DNA of 64,000 bases from WVYX01 sp039586815 (GCA_039586815.1 JBDHJR010000006.1:45750-109749); one strand, 5' to 3'; positions 41,412 to 49,286 are shown, counted from the stretch's first letter. Numbers and translations: made by a program. Notes: a model not told the origin generated them from the sequence alone.

Positions 41412-42460
41412 CGCAGGCCATCAGGGTCCCCCTGTGGCTGACGGTCGGGTTCGTGCTGCTCGCGGCTCCGGCGGCGGCGCAGACGCCTGCGGCGCTGCTG
41501 ACCGAGGGAGTCTCCGCATACAACGACCTCGAGTTCGCGCTCGCCGCCCGCATCCTGAGACGGGCCGTCGCGAGCGAGGCAGAGCCCGCGCTGTCGCAGG
41601 CCCAGTTGGAGCGGGCCCTGGTGTACCTCGGCGCGAGCGAGGTGCTGTTGGACGAGCGCAACCGGGCGGTCGAGACGTTCCGCGCGCTCGTACTCGCCAA
41701 CCCGCGTTACCGCGCCGACGATCTGGTGTTCCCACCGCGCGTGACGCGTGTGTTCGGCGAGGTGCTCGAGACGACGAAGGCAACGGACGTGGAGGCGCCG
41801 CGGCGCATGGTGCTGGTGACGCGCACCGAGCGCATCGGGTTCCAGGTCTTTCCCACGTCGGAACAGCGCATCCGGGCGACCGTAGTCACCAACGAAGGCG
41901 CTACGGTCCGCGTGCTGTTCGACGGCGTCATCGAGGGGCCCCGCACAGTGACGTGGAACGGACTGGACGGGCGCGGCCGAATCCCGCCGCCCGGCAATTA
42001 CCGGCTGGTGGTTGCGTCGATGGTGACCGAGGGCGCCGCTCTGCGCTCCATACAGATGCCGATCACGCTCGAGGCCGCTCCCCTCTCTACGGTCGATGTC
42101 CCAAGGCCCCCACCCGACTCGCTGCTCAAACCCGAGAAGCGGTCGGCGGTGCCGGGGCTGAGCATCCTCATTCCGAGTGCCATAGTGGGCGCCGCACTGA
42201 TCATCCCGGCGCTGGACGGCGACTCCGAGAACAGCGGGGTACGCATTGCCGTGGGCGGCGCAGTGACCATCGGGGGGATCGTAGGATTCATACTCATGAA
42301 GCCGGGCGCTCCGCTGCCCGACAACGTCGCCCACAACGATTCCCTGAGGAGCGACTGGAATCGCCGCACCACGGATGCGGAACGGGAGAATCAGCGACGC
42401 CAGGGCATCACGCGCTACATCGTCTATACCGGACAACCGTACAGGGTAGAAGGCGGGTAG
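41408..42460 (+). CDS. secreted TPR/Ig-like partner of the kinase (copy 2)
   Basis: 350 residues, the same length and plan as the product of 38161-39213: signal peptide (FVLLAAPAAAQ), TPR-like first third (LLTEGVSAYNDLEFALAARILRRAV), Ig/FlgD-like middle (VTWNGLDGRGRIPPPGNYRLVV), DSLLKPE link, hydrophobic segments (ILIPSAIVGAALIIPAL, IAVGGAVTIGGIVGFI), conserved LMKPGAPLPDNVAHND and W.RRT tail. GTG start overlaps the kinase stop. Pairing with the kinase in both modules argues for a functional partnership. Confidence 0.75.
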   Translation: MTQAIRVPLWLTVGFVLLAAPAAAQTPAALLTEGVSAYNDLEFALAARILRRAVASEAEPALSQAQLERALVYLGASEVLLDERNRAVETFRALVLANPRYRADDLVFPPRVTRVFGEVLETTKATDVEAPRRMVLVTRTERIGFQVFPTSEQRIRATVVTNEGATVRVLFDGVIEGPRTVTWNGLDGRGRIPPPGNYRLVVASMVTEGAALRSIQMPITLEAAPLSTVDVPRPPPDSLLKPEKRSAVPGLSILIPSAIVGAALIIPALDGDSENSGVRIAVGGAVTIGGIVGFILMKPGAPLPDNVAHNDSLRSDWNRRTTDAERENQRRQGITRYIVYTGQPYRVEGG

Positions 42461-42476
42461 CCCCCCGGGACTCCGA

Positions 42477-43430
42477 GTGAGCACGTCGTTCCGTCCCGCC
42501 TACCTCGGACTCAGCCACAGCGAGCTCAGGGAACGATCCGAGCGCGCCGTAGCCTCTCTCTCAGACTGCCGCGCCTGCCCGCGTGACTGCGGGGTCAACC
42601 GCCTCGAAAACAAGTGGGCGGCGTGCAAGACCGGACGCTACGCGGTGATCAGCTCCGCGTTCCCCCACTTCGGAGAAGAGGACTGCCTGCGCGGGCGCAA
42701 CGGCTCGGGCACGATCTTCTTCTCGCACTGCAACCTGCGCTGCGTGTTCTGCCAGAACTTCGACATCAGCCAGGCCGTGCGCCCGGGGCCAGCGGCGCCG
42801 GGCACTCCACCCGAGGAGATCGCGGCGGTCATGCTGGCACTGCAGAACCAGGGGTGCCACAACATCAACTTCGTGACACCGGAGCATGTGGTGCCGCAAG
42901 TGATCGAAGCCCTGGTGCCGGCGATCGAACAGGGACTCCGCCTGCCGATCGTGTACAACACGAGCGCGTACGATTCGCTCGAGAGCCTGGAGCTGATGGA
43001 CGGCATCGTGGACGTCTACATGCCGGACTTCAAGTACTGGTCGGTGGACCGGGCACACACCTACCTGATGGCTGAGGACTACCCCGACGCCGCACGCGCC
43101 GCGCTAAAGGAGATGCACCGACAAGTGGGCGACCTGGTGCTCGACGCCGACGGGATCGCGCAGCGGGGAATCCTGCTGAGACACCTCGTCATGCCGGGGC
43201 AGCTCGACGAGACACGCGCGATACTCGAGTGGGTCGCCACCGAGCTGAGCCGCGGCACCTATGTGAACGTGATGGACCAGTACCGGCCGGCCGGCAAGGT
43301 GCACGCTGCCTGGTTCGAGGAAATCAACCGCCGTGTCACGCCCGCTGAGCTGCGCGAGGCATACGAGATAGCCCGAGAGGTAGGACTCACCCGCCTCGAC
43401 GAGCGGAGCGCGCAGGGCAAGCTGCAGTAA
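42477..43430 (+). CDS. radical SAM protein, PflA-like (COG1313 type)
   Basis: 317 residues. The AdoMet cluster motif is CNLRCVFC (CxxxCxxC, about residue 84). An extra N-terminal Cys group (DCRACPRDCGVNR, then CKTG) probably holds an additional cluster or metal. The barrel continues with NFVTPEHVVPQVIEAL, YNTSAYDSLESL and DVYMPDFKYW. These are features of uncharacterised PflA-related proteins that may activate a glycyl-radical or install a modification. It starts GTG 16 bases after the second kinase-partner module, so it might belong to it; no glycyl-radical enzyme is nearby. Confidence 0.83.
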   Translation: MSTSFRPAYLGLSHSELRERSERAVASLSDCRACPRDCGVNRLENKWAACKTGRYAVISSAFPHFGEEDCLRGRNGSGTIFFSHCNLRCVFCQNFDISQAVRPGPAAPGTPPEEIAAVMLALQNQGCHNINFVTPEHVVPQVIEALVPAIEQGLRLPIVYNTSAYDSLESLELMDGIVDVYMPDFKYWSVDRAHTYLMAEDYPDAARAALKEMHRQVGDLVLDADGIAQRGILLRHLVMPGQLDETRAILEWVATELSRGTYVNVMDQYRPAGKVHAAWFEEINRRVTPAELREAYEIAREVGLTRLDERSAQGKLQ

Positions 43431-43721
43431 TCAGAGCTTCAGCAGTGCCACCATGATCCCTACGACGGTCACCGTATGCCCGGCCCAGAACACAAACATC
43501 CAGCGGGTGATCCTGGCCTCGAAAGCGCGCGTCTCCGCCTTCACCTCGACGAAGAGCTGGTCGAGCTTGGCATCGAACCGCGCGAAGTTGAGCTCGTTGA
43601 GCTCTCTCAACTCCGACCGATACGCCGAGTCTACCTGATTGACCCAATTCACGAGCTCGTCGGCGACCTCATGGCCTAGCCTCTGGTAGAACGCTTTGGA
43701 GAACTTCGCCGTGACGGGCAT
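43431..43721 (-). CDS. small coiled-coil membrane-anchored protein
   Basis: 96 residues. Starts MPVTAKFSKAFYQRLGHE, with AGAGG five bases upstream of the ATG at 43721. The middle is a long charged helix with heptad spacing (SAYRSELRELNELNFARFDAKLDQLFVEVKAE split over residues 32-60), and the end is one membrane helix (MFVFWAGHTVTVVGIMVALLKL region). It resembles short DUF1640/CCDC90-like proteins. Its stop abuts the radical SAM stop (convergent). Function unknown. Confidence 0.68.
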   Translation of the reverse strand: MPVTAKFSKAFYQRLGHEVADELVNWVNQVDSAYRSELRELNELNFARFDAKLDQLFVEVKAETRAFEARITRWMFVFWAGHTVTVVGIMVALLKL

Positions 43722-43756
43722 TGACCTCTGCACATGATGGCCGCGCCCGTACGATA

Positions 43757-43785
43757 ACCATACACCTTCCCGAGAGATCGTCCAA
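43757..43785 (-). promoter_or_regulatory. possible promoter for the small coiled-coil gene
   Basis: On the minus strand TTGGAC (43785-43780), 17-bp spacer, TATGGT (43762-43757) stands about 36 bases upstream of the ATG at 43721. The match to consensus is moderate; a second -10-like TATCGT overlaps. It would fire away from the TPM gene. Confidence 0.3.
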
Positions 43786-43855
43786 ACCGCGCCCGTTAGA
43801 CCGTTCCATCGCGTCCCCCACCGACACCCCGTCCCGCGCGTTAAGTTTCCCTGTC

Positions 43856-44668
43856 ATGCTGGTACTGATTGTCGCGCTGGTCATCCAGATTCAGATCCCC
43901 GCACCCGTCGGCTTCGTGAACGACTTCGCGGGGGTAATCGATCCCGCGTCCGAGCGCTCGATGACCGCGATCCTCGAGGAGGTACGCGCCAAGAGCGGGG
44001 GCGAGATCGCCGTGGTGACGCTGCCTGACCTGGGAAATCGCTCGCCCATGTCGGTGGCGCGCGACATCGGTCGGGAGTGGGGCGTGGGCGCCCGTGGCGG
44101 GCCCGGCGACCGCGCGCGCAACGCCGGCGTCGTGCTGCTGCTGAAGCCCGGCGAGCGACCGGGAGACGGCCGCGCCGATCTGTTCATCGCCACCGGGACG
44201 GGCGCCGAGGGGTTCATCACGGACGCTCGCGCCGGACGCATTCGGGATGCCATCGGGCGGGCGTCGGTCGAGGGTGGCAGCTACGCCGAAGGCCTCGTGG
44301 TGGGCGTGTGGCTGCTGGGCCAGGCGTTCGCCGAGGAGTTCGAGTTCGAGCTCACCGGCGATCGGCCGCCGAGGGCGCCCGAGAGCGTGCCCAGCGGCAG
44401 AGGCGGCGGTTGGGGCATGCTGGTGCTGCTGTTCCTGTTCGTGTTCGTACTGCCCGCCATTATGCGCGGTGCGCGACATGGCGCGAGGCACGGCTACCAC
44501 GGTCGCGGCGACTCTGCCGCCAAGTGGATTCTGCTCGGCATGCTCATGGGCGGCGGGCGCGGTGGCGGAGGAGGAGGTTGGGGCGGCGGCGGCTTTGGTG
44601 GTGGCGGCTTCGGTGGATTCGGGGGTGGCGGTGGCTTCGGTGGCGGCGGCGCAGGAGGGAGCTTCTGA
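43856..44668 (+). CDS. TPM-domain protein with glycine-rich tail (YgcG-like)
   Basis: 270 residues. Signal-like helix at the N terminus (MLVLIVALVIQIQIPAP), TPM domain about 20-165 (VNDFAGVIDPASER, GGEIAVVTLPDLGNRSPMSVARDIGREWGVG, GVVLLLKPGER), a membrane helix (WGMLVLLFLFVFVLPAI) and a cytoplasmic or external Gly-rich tail (from about 235, GGGF repeats, DNA 44565-44665). TPM proteins (Psb32/YgcG) sit in membranes and are linked to protein quality or envelope stress. ATG at 43856. It begins a TPM-nucleotidyltransferase-like-LemA unit with 0-10 base gaps. Confidence 0.83.
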   Translation: MLVLIVALVIQIQIPAPVGFVNDFAGVIDPASERSMTAILEEVRAKSGGEIAVVTLPDLGNRSPMSVARDIGREWGVGARGGPGDRARNAGVVLLLKPGERPGDGRADLFIATGTGAEGFITDARAGRIRDAIGRASVEGGSYAEGLVVGVWLLGQAFAEEFEFELTGDRPPRAPESVPSGRGGGWGMLVLLFLFVFVLPAIMRGARHGARHGYHGRGDSAAKWILLGMLMGGGRGGGGGGWGGGGFGGGGFGGFGGGGGFGGGGAGGSF

Positions 44669-45414
44669 TGGCGAAGAATGTGCACGCGAAACTGGATGCG
44701 CTGGCGGCCCAGCTCGAACGCAAGCTGGGCGACAACCTGGTGACGTTCGCGCTCTACGGCACGGCGGTGCGCCACGACGCGCGCGAACAGGACCGCGAGC
44801 TCACCACGTTGCTGATCCTGAACGACGCCTCGCCCGCGGCGCTGCGCGCCGTCGAGGACGAGATCGGCGGCTGGGTGAAGAAGGGCAATCCGCCCCCCTT
44901 GATCTTCGCAGAGCAAGGGTGGCGCGGCTCGACCGACGTGTTCCCCATCGAGATAGAGGACATGCGGGAGGCGCATTCGCTGCTGCGGGGTCGCGATCCG
45001 TTCGACGGGCTCACGACCACCAAAGAAGACTTGCGGCGCGAGCTCGAACGCGAGGTGAGGGGCAAGCTGCTGCGCCTGCGCACCGAGTTCGCCGCGGCAG
45101 CATCCAACGGCAAGGCGCTGGGCGAGCTGCTGCTCGACTCGGCCGGCACGTTCTTCGTATTGTTCCGCGCCGTGCTGCGCCTCGTGGGAGGCACGCCGGC
45201 GCAGACACCCAAGACTCTGGTGCACGAGACCGCCGAAGCGACCGGGCTGGACGCCGCCGCCTTCGACTGGGTGCTCGACAAGATCGTGGGACACAACGTG
45301 CAGCCGCTCAAGGCACACGACCCAGTGGGCGACCACTACGTGGAGCAGATCGAGCGGCTCGCACAGTTCATTGATGCGTACGACACAACCCGCGCCTCCG
45401 GCGCAAACCCGTAG
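44668..45414 (+). CDS. nucleotidyltransferase-like protein, unknown function
   Basis: 248 residues, soluble. The first 110 residues recall the MNT/pol-beta nucleotidyltransferase fold (LVTFALYGTAVRHDAREQDRELTTLLILND), but the GSxxxG/SDxD catalytic motif is replaced by GTAVR with no clear Asp pair, so it may be catalytically dead. The second half is helical (AVLRLVGGTPAQ, LVHETAEATGLDAAAFDWVLDKI, then a HDPVGDHYVEQIERLAQFID end) and resembles HEPN-like helical bundles. ATG overlaps the TPM stop (TGATG). Sits between a TPM protein and LemA. Confidence 0.6.
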   Translation: MAKNVHAKLDALAAQLERKLGDNLVTFALYGTAVRHDAREQDRELTTLLILNDASPAALRAVEDEIGGWVKKGNPPPLIFAEQGWRGSTDVFPIEIEDMREAHSLLRGRDPFDGLTTTKEDLRRELEREVRGKLLRLRTEFAAAASNGKALGELLLDSAGTFFVLFRAVLRLVGGTPAQTPKTLVHETAEATGLDAAAFDWVLDKIVGHNVQPLKAHDPVGDHYVEQIERLAQFIDAYDTTRASGANP

Positions 45415-45424
45415 GAGTGGCAGT

Positions 45425-45976
45425 ATGAAGCGTGTACTCGCAGTGACGTTGGTAGCGGCCCTGGCAAGCGGCTGTGGCTACAACCGGATCCAGACGCTCG
45501 ACGAGCAGGTGAACGGCTACAAGGCGCAGATCGAGGTGCAGCTGCAGCGCCGTGCCGACCTGGTGCCCAATCTGGTCGAGACGGTAAAGGGCTTCGCCCA
45601 GCAGGAGCTGGCGATCTTCGAGGAGGTGAGCCAGGCACGTGCCGCGCTGGGCGGTGCGATCGACGGTGGCAGCATGGCGGAGATGGCCGCGGCCAACCAG
45701 ACGCTGAGCGGCGCGCTGGGCCGGCTCATCGCCATCGCCGAGGACAACCCGGAGATCCAGTCCAACGACAACTTCCGCATGCTGCAGGACCAGCTCGAGG
45801 GTACCGAGAACCGCATCGCCACCGCGCGCGGCGACTATAACACGGCGGTGCGCGAGTACAACGGCTACATCCGGCGCTTTCCCCAGGTGCTCACGGCCAA
45901 GGCGATCGGCGCGGGTGCGAGGGAGTACTTTGAGGCCGAAGAAGAGGCGCGCGAGGTGCCGCAGGTGGAGTTCTAG
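45425..45976 (+). CDS. lemA: LemA family lipoprotein
   Basis: 183 residues. Lipoprotein signal (LVAALASGC), then the LemA helical domain with LDEQVNGYKAQIEVQLQRRADLVPNLVETVKGFA split by family pattern, ending with AVREYNGYIRRFPQVLTAKAIG and REYFEAEEEAREVP. This is the LemA signature (YN..I...P....A). LemA proteins are small envelope proteins often paired with TPM/HtpX-type membrane proteins. ATG at 45425, 10 bases after the previous stop. A terminator follows. Confidence 0.88.
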   Translation: MKRVLAVTLVAALASGCGYNRIQTLDEQVNGYKAQIEVQLQRRADLVPNLVETVKGFAQQELAIFEEVSQARAALGGAIDGGSMAEMAAANQTLSGALGRLIAIAEDNPEIQSNDNFRMLQDQLEGTENRIATARGDYNTAVREYNGYIRRFPQVLTAKAIGAGAREYFEAEEEAREVPQVEF

Positions 45977-45997
45977 CCACTCAGCCAACGCAAGAGA

Positions 45998-46024
45998 CAG
46001 CGCCCGGCCCTAGGTCGGGCGCTG
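45998..46024 (+). terminator. Rho-independent-type terminator after lemA
   Basis: A 9-bp perfect stem (CAGCGCCCG at 45998-46006, CGGGCGCTG at 46016-46024) with a 9-base loop, followed by TTGTCGTT. It lies 21 bases past the lemA stop and closes the TPM-LemA operon. Confidence 0.7.
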
Positions 46025-46126
46025 TTGTCGTTAGACCGTAAACTCCGACAACTCCCGTTCAGAATCCGCTTGACGACGCCTTGACGTGCCGGGGCGATCC
46101 TTGGTCAGCAACAACAGGGAGGCGGC

Positions 46127-46468
46127 ATGTCGGCACTCACGAGGTACCTCACCGTCGCGCTAGCGACTGTGTCTCTTGCCGCGTGCCACAGCTACAGAAC
46201 CCCTCCGAGACAGCTTGCCACGCCTCGTCCCGAAGAGGTCCTCCTGCAGCGGGACCGCCCGTTAATGGCCAGCGACACCATCGGTACTGGCCTCATAGAC
46301 AAGCACGTGGTGGTGCGGAGCACGGTAGGCACCACCCTTGGCACCGCAGGCACATGCCTAATGGGGCCCAAGTGGAAGGAGTTCAAGCTGTACTACCACC
46401 AGCGCAAGCTGCGGCATGAGGGGGATGTCTGTGCCCACTGTCCCATTCTCATCACGAAGCGTCGCTGA
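46127..46468 (+). CDS. small lipoprotein, unknown
   Basis: 113 residues. Lipobox LAAC near residue 20 after VALATVSLAAC. The rest contains RPLMASDTIGTGLIDKHVVVRSTVGTT split and four further Cys, two in the C-terminal CAHCPI. ATG at 46127 has GGGAGG eight bases upstream. Family unknown; the terminal CxxC-like pair might bind a metal. It is followed 14 bases later by another small lipoprotein gene. Confidence 0.65.
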   Translation: MSALTRYLTVALATVSLAACHSYRTPPRQLATPRPEEVLLQRDRPLMASDTIGTGLIDKHVVVRSTVGTTLGTAGTCLMGPKWKEFKLYYHQRKLRHEGDVCAHCPILITKRR

Positions 46469-46482
46469 TCAGGAGAGCCGCC

Positions 46483-46878
46483 ATGCGTCGCCTCATCGCG
46501 TGTGTCCTGTTGCCGTGTTACCTGGCTGCTTGCATGACGTGGGAGGTACAAGAGTTGAGCCCGGAGCAAGTGGTCGAGCACGAACACCCCTCCGCGTTGC
46601 ATGTGCTCCTCACCGACGGGTCATGGGTGGTCCTGGAGCAAGCCGAAATCTCAGGTGACAGCCTGACCGGCGTTGTCACCGACGGCGAATACCGTGGTCA
46701 GCCCCTCAAGGGAGGGCCGGTGGTGGGCATCTACCTCGGCGACGTGGAACAGGTCGCGTTGCAGGAAAAGAGCATGAAGTCGACCGCTATTGGCATTCTC
46801 GCAATCGCGGCCGTTGCGGGGACCATCGTGATGATCGAAGTCGTCGGCAGCTGGAATCGCTGGCTCGAACAGCCTTGA
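46483..46878 (+). CDS. small membrane lipoprotein (SPEQ-type family)
   Basis: 131 residues. Lipobox LAAC near residue 17, then WEVQELSPEQVV, a strand-rich section ending DGSWVVLEQAEISGDSLTGVV and GDVEQVALQE, and a final transmembrane helix (IGILAIAAVAGTIVMIEVV). It shares the SPEQ.. …DG..VVL……GDSL.G pattern with the frameshifted gene at 48855-49248. ATG at 46483 follows AGGAGAG. No function known. Confidence 0.62.
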   Translation: MRRLIACVLLPCYLAACMTWEVQELSPEQVVEHEHPSALHVLLTDGSWVVLEQAEISGDSLTGVVTDGEYRGQPLKGGPVVGIYLGDVEQVALQEKSMKSTAIGILAIAAVAGTIVMIEVVGSWNRWLEQP

Positions 46879-46970
46879 AGCACAGGCACCGAGAATTCCG
46901 ACAACACCCCGCCTTGATCTCGGGCTCTGCGGCACGATGTTAACGCCGCTTCAAGAAGCCAGAGGATCAC

Positions 46971-47723
46971 ATGCTGAAGTATCCCATACTGAGAGTCATC
47001 TGCATAACGACGAGCGTTGGTGCGCTCATGGCACTCGGAGTGCCGGCAACCGCCACCGCACAGGAGCCCGGCACCGACCTCATACAGCTTCCCGCTCCGC
47101 AGCACACGAGCGCTACCTCAGTCGAGCAGGCCCTGACCGAGCGCCACTCGGTGCGGCAGTTCGCGGATGAGTCGGTCACCCTAGGGGAGATGGCCCAACT
47201 CCTGTGGGCCGCGCAGGGCGTGACCCGGCCACAGGCCGAGCGGCCCTCGCACTGGCCGCCGGAGTGGGAGTGGCAGGGCGGACGGCGCACGAATCCGTCG
47301 GCCGGCGCGCTGTACCCGCTCGAGGTGTACCTCGTTGCCGGTAACGTGGAAGACATCGATGCAGGACTCTACCGCTACGAGCCGCTGGAGCATGCGCTTG
47401 CGCCGGTCGCCGCAGGCGACATGCGGGAGGCCCTCACCGAGGTCTCGCTGCGGCAGTCGGCCATCGCGGACGCACCGGCCGTTCTGGTGGTCGCGGCCGT
47501 GTATCAGCGGGTTGCCGTGAAATACGAGGAGCGCGGGACGAGGTACGCGCGCATCGAGGTGGGTGCGGTGGCCCAGAGCGTCTACCTGCAAGCGGGGTCG
47601 CTCGACCTAGGAACGGTGCTCATTGGCGCGTTCAGAGATGCCGAGGTGAAGGAAACGCTCGGGTTGCCGGCCGACCACGAGCCGCTCGCGATCATGCCCG
47701 TGGGGAGACGAGCCGAGGAGTAA
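46971..47723 (+). CDS. exported SagB/ThcOx-type nitroreductase-family protein
   Basis: 250 residues. N-terminal signal peptide (SVGALMALGVPATATAQ), then a SagB/ThcOx dehydrogenase-like domain: LTERHSVRQFADESV (flavin phosphate-binding type), LLWAAQGV, TNPSAGALYPLEVYLVAG, ADAPAVLVVAAVYQ, EVGAVAQSVYLQAGSLDLGTV and GLPADHEPLAIMPVG. Such FMN enzymes oxidise azolines in peptide natural products or act as nitroreductases. Export of this domain is unusual. No YcaO or precursor peptide gene is near, so a stand-alone role is likelier. Confidence 0.82.
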   Translation: MLKYPILRVICITTSVGALMALGVPATATAQEPGTDLIQLPAPQHTSATSVEQALTERHSVRQFADESVTLGEMAQLLWAAQGVTRPQAERPSHWPPEWEWQGGRRTNPSAGALYPLEVYLVAGNVEDIDAGLYRYEPLEHALAPVAAGDMREALTEVSLRQSAIADAPAVLVVAAVYQRVAVKYEERGTRYARIEVGAVAQSVYLQAGSLDLGTVLIGAFRDAEVKETLGLPADHEPLAIMPVGRRAEE

Positions 47724-47805
47724 ACCGGTCTTACGGCCGCGCGCACCAGCGCGTAGGTTTCCCCGGCTATCCACACAGGTCTATATCCCCTCCCAGGAGG
47801 CCTAC

Positions 47806-48570
47806 ATGAGACGGACTGTCTTCGCAGTTCTCGCCCTGGCCGTGCTGGCCCCATTTACCACAGCAGCGCAGGAGATGGAGGAGCAGGAGCCGCTACAGGT
47901 GTACACGGCTCTGTACAAGGTCGGCTTTGCCGACATGGAGGAGTGGGTCCGGTTGTACCACGAGGTCTCGGTTCCGATCCTCCAGGAGTTGCAGGAGGAA
48001 GGGATCATCCAGGGGTGGAGCGTCTGGCAGCATCAGACGGGCGGTGAGTACAACTGGCGCTTCGGAGTGCGCGCATCCGAGTGGGCCCAATTCGGTCAGT
48101 TCTGGGAGCAGTACCTCGGGCGCGTTGCGGAGCGGCACCCGGACGAGGCCGCGCGCGCCGCCGAGATGATCAAGGCGCACAAGGATGAGATTTGGGACAT
48201 CACCGGCGTTCACATGCCCGACACGCCGCCGGCCACGCAGTTCGTGTACGACGCGCGCTATCAGCTCAAGTTCTCCGACATGGAGGAGTGGAACGGCATC
48301 TGGGCCGAGGTGCTGGCGCCGGCCCTGGAGCAGGCGATGGCGGACGGAGTCCTGGGCGGCTGGGTGACCGAGGGACACAACACCGGCGGCCGCTTCAACT
48401 GGAAGGTGCTGTACATGTTCGAAGAGTGGGACGACATGGACGACATGTTCTCGCGTCTCACCGCGACGATCACGGCCGACCCCGAGGTGTGGCAGAGCGT
48501 CGCAGGCTTGATCATGGCCCACGACGACGTCATCTGGCAGGTGGTCCCCGAACCCGAAGAGGGCATGTAG
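47806..48570 (+). CDS. secreted protein with two Dabb-like repeats
   Basis: 254 residues with a signal peptide (FAVLALAVLAPFTTAAQ). Two homologous halves of about 105 residues: VYTALYKVGFADMEEWVRL… AHKDEIWDI and VYDARYQLKFSDMEEWNGIW… AHDDVIWQV. The pattern suggests two fused alpha/beta-barrel (NIPSNAP/Dabb) folds, often substrate-sensing or small-molecule-binding. The start at 47806 follows AGGAGG. Terminator downstream. Function unknown. Confidence 0.7.
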   Translation: MRRTVFAVLALAVLAPFTTAAQEMEEQEPLQVYTALYKVGFADMEEWVRLYHEVSVPILQELQEEGIIQGWSVWQHQTGGEYNWRFGVRASEWAQFGQFWEQYLGRVAERHPDEAARAAEMIKAHKDEIWDITGVHMPDTPPATQFVYDARYQLKFSDMEEWNGIWAEVLAPALEQAMADGVLGGWVTEGHNTGGRFNWKVLYMFEEWDDMDDMFSRLTATITADPEVWQSVAGLIMAHDDVIWQVVPEPEEGM

Positions 48571-48604
48571 GATCGTCGCGCCCGCAATGTTCTCTGACTC
48601 TTCC

Positions 48605-48629
48605 AGCGCCCGGCCGAGTGCCGGGCGCT
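48605..48629 (+). terminator. Rho-independent-type terminator
   Basis: A 10-bp perfect stem (AGCGCCCGGC at 48605-48614, GCCGGGCGCT at 48620-48629) with a 5-base loop, followed by TCCTCC. It stands 34 bases after the stop of the secreted repeat protein. The stem is nearly the same as that after lemA. Confidence 0.65.
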
Positions 48630-48854
48630 TCCTCCTGAGTTCGGTAAGCAGACAGCACTGCTCGACTTTAACACCGACCATTCCCCTCCAAAATCTCCCT
48701 TGCCAATAACGGCAAATGCCCCACCTTAGCGCGGTGCGCCGCTGCTAGGTTCGGGCGGCGATCCCGCTCTCAAAGAGACGTCCCCCTCCCACGGCCCTTT
48801 GACCCCGAGACCGCCGTCTGCCCAGTGCGCGCCTGTCGAATACAGGGAGGGGTC

Positions 48855-49248
48855 ATGCGGACGCTTATCAGCCTGCCTGCAGTTCTGCTGGTCGTTCCCT
48901 TCGCCACCATCGTCGCTCAAGAACAGGCACCCCTGGAGCCGGGGCAAAGTGTGGGAGGTGAGTCCGGAGCAGTTGATCAGTCAGGAACAACCTGATTCGG
49001 TGCTCGTGAAGATGGCTGACGGCTCGAAGCTCGTGCTTCAGGATCCGGCGGTGTTCCGCGATACGCTCAGCGGGGCGCATGATGGCACTGCCGTGCGCAT
49101 TCCGCTCGCCAGCGTGAGTGAACTCGAGGTACGACAGGGCGATACCGTCAAGACAATCGTGGTTGTCATGGTGATAACCGTCGGAGTGGCAGCTGTAGCG
49201 GCTGGCATCTTCTTGGCCACCTGCGACGAGTGCTTTGGCGGCAACTGA
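48855..49248 (+). pseudogene. SPEQ-type small membrane protein, frameshifted
   Basis: From ATG 48855 (GGGAGGGG upstream) frame 1 gives a signal peptide (LISLPAVLLVVPFATIVAQ) but stops at 48993-48995. The next frame, with no start of its own in the right place, reads KVWEVSPEQLISQEQPDS…DGSKLVLQDPAVFRDTLSG … a final membrane helix and stop at 49248. The sibling at 46483 has both parts in one frame. Dropping one A from the AAA at 48947-48949 would join them as PGQVWEVSPEQ. Either a broken gene or a one-base assembly error. Confidence 0.6.
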
Positions 49249-49286
49249 GAAGACTGCTGAGATGCACACCGTTACGGTGGCACGCT

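Noticed and set aside
44565..44665. G-rich simple repeat
   Set aside because: It encodes the glycine-rich tail common in TPM/YgcG-like proteins, so no separate repeat element is needed.
48700..48715. TTGCC/GGCAA inverted repeat, with TGCCAATAAC also at 34274-34283
   Set aside because: Short and found only twice with no matching -10 box; chance is likely at this length.
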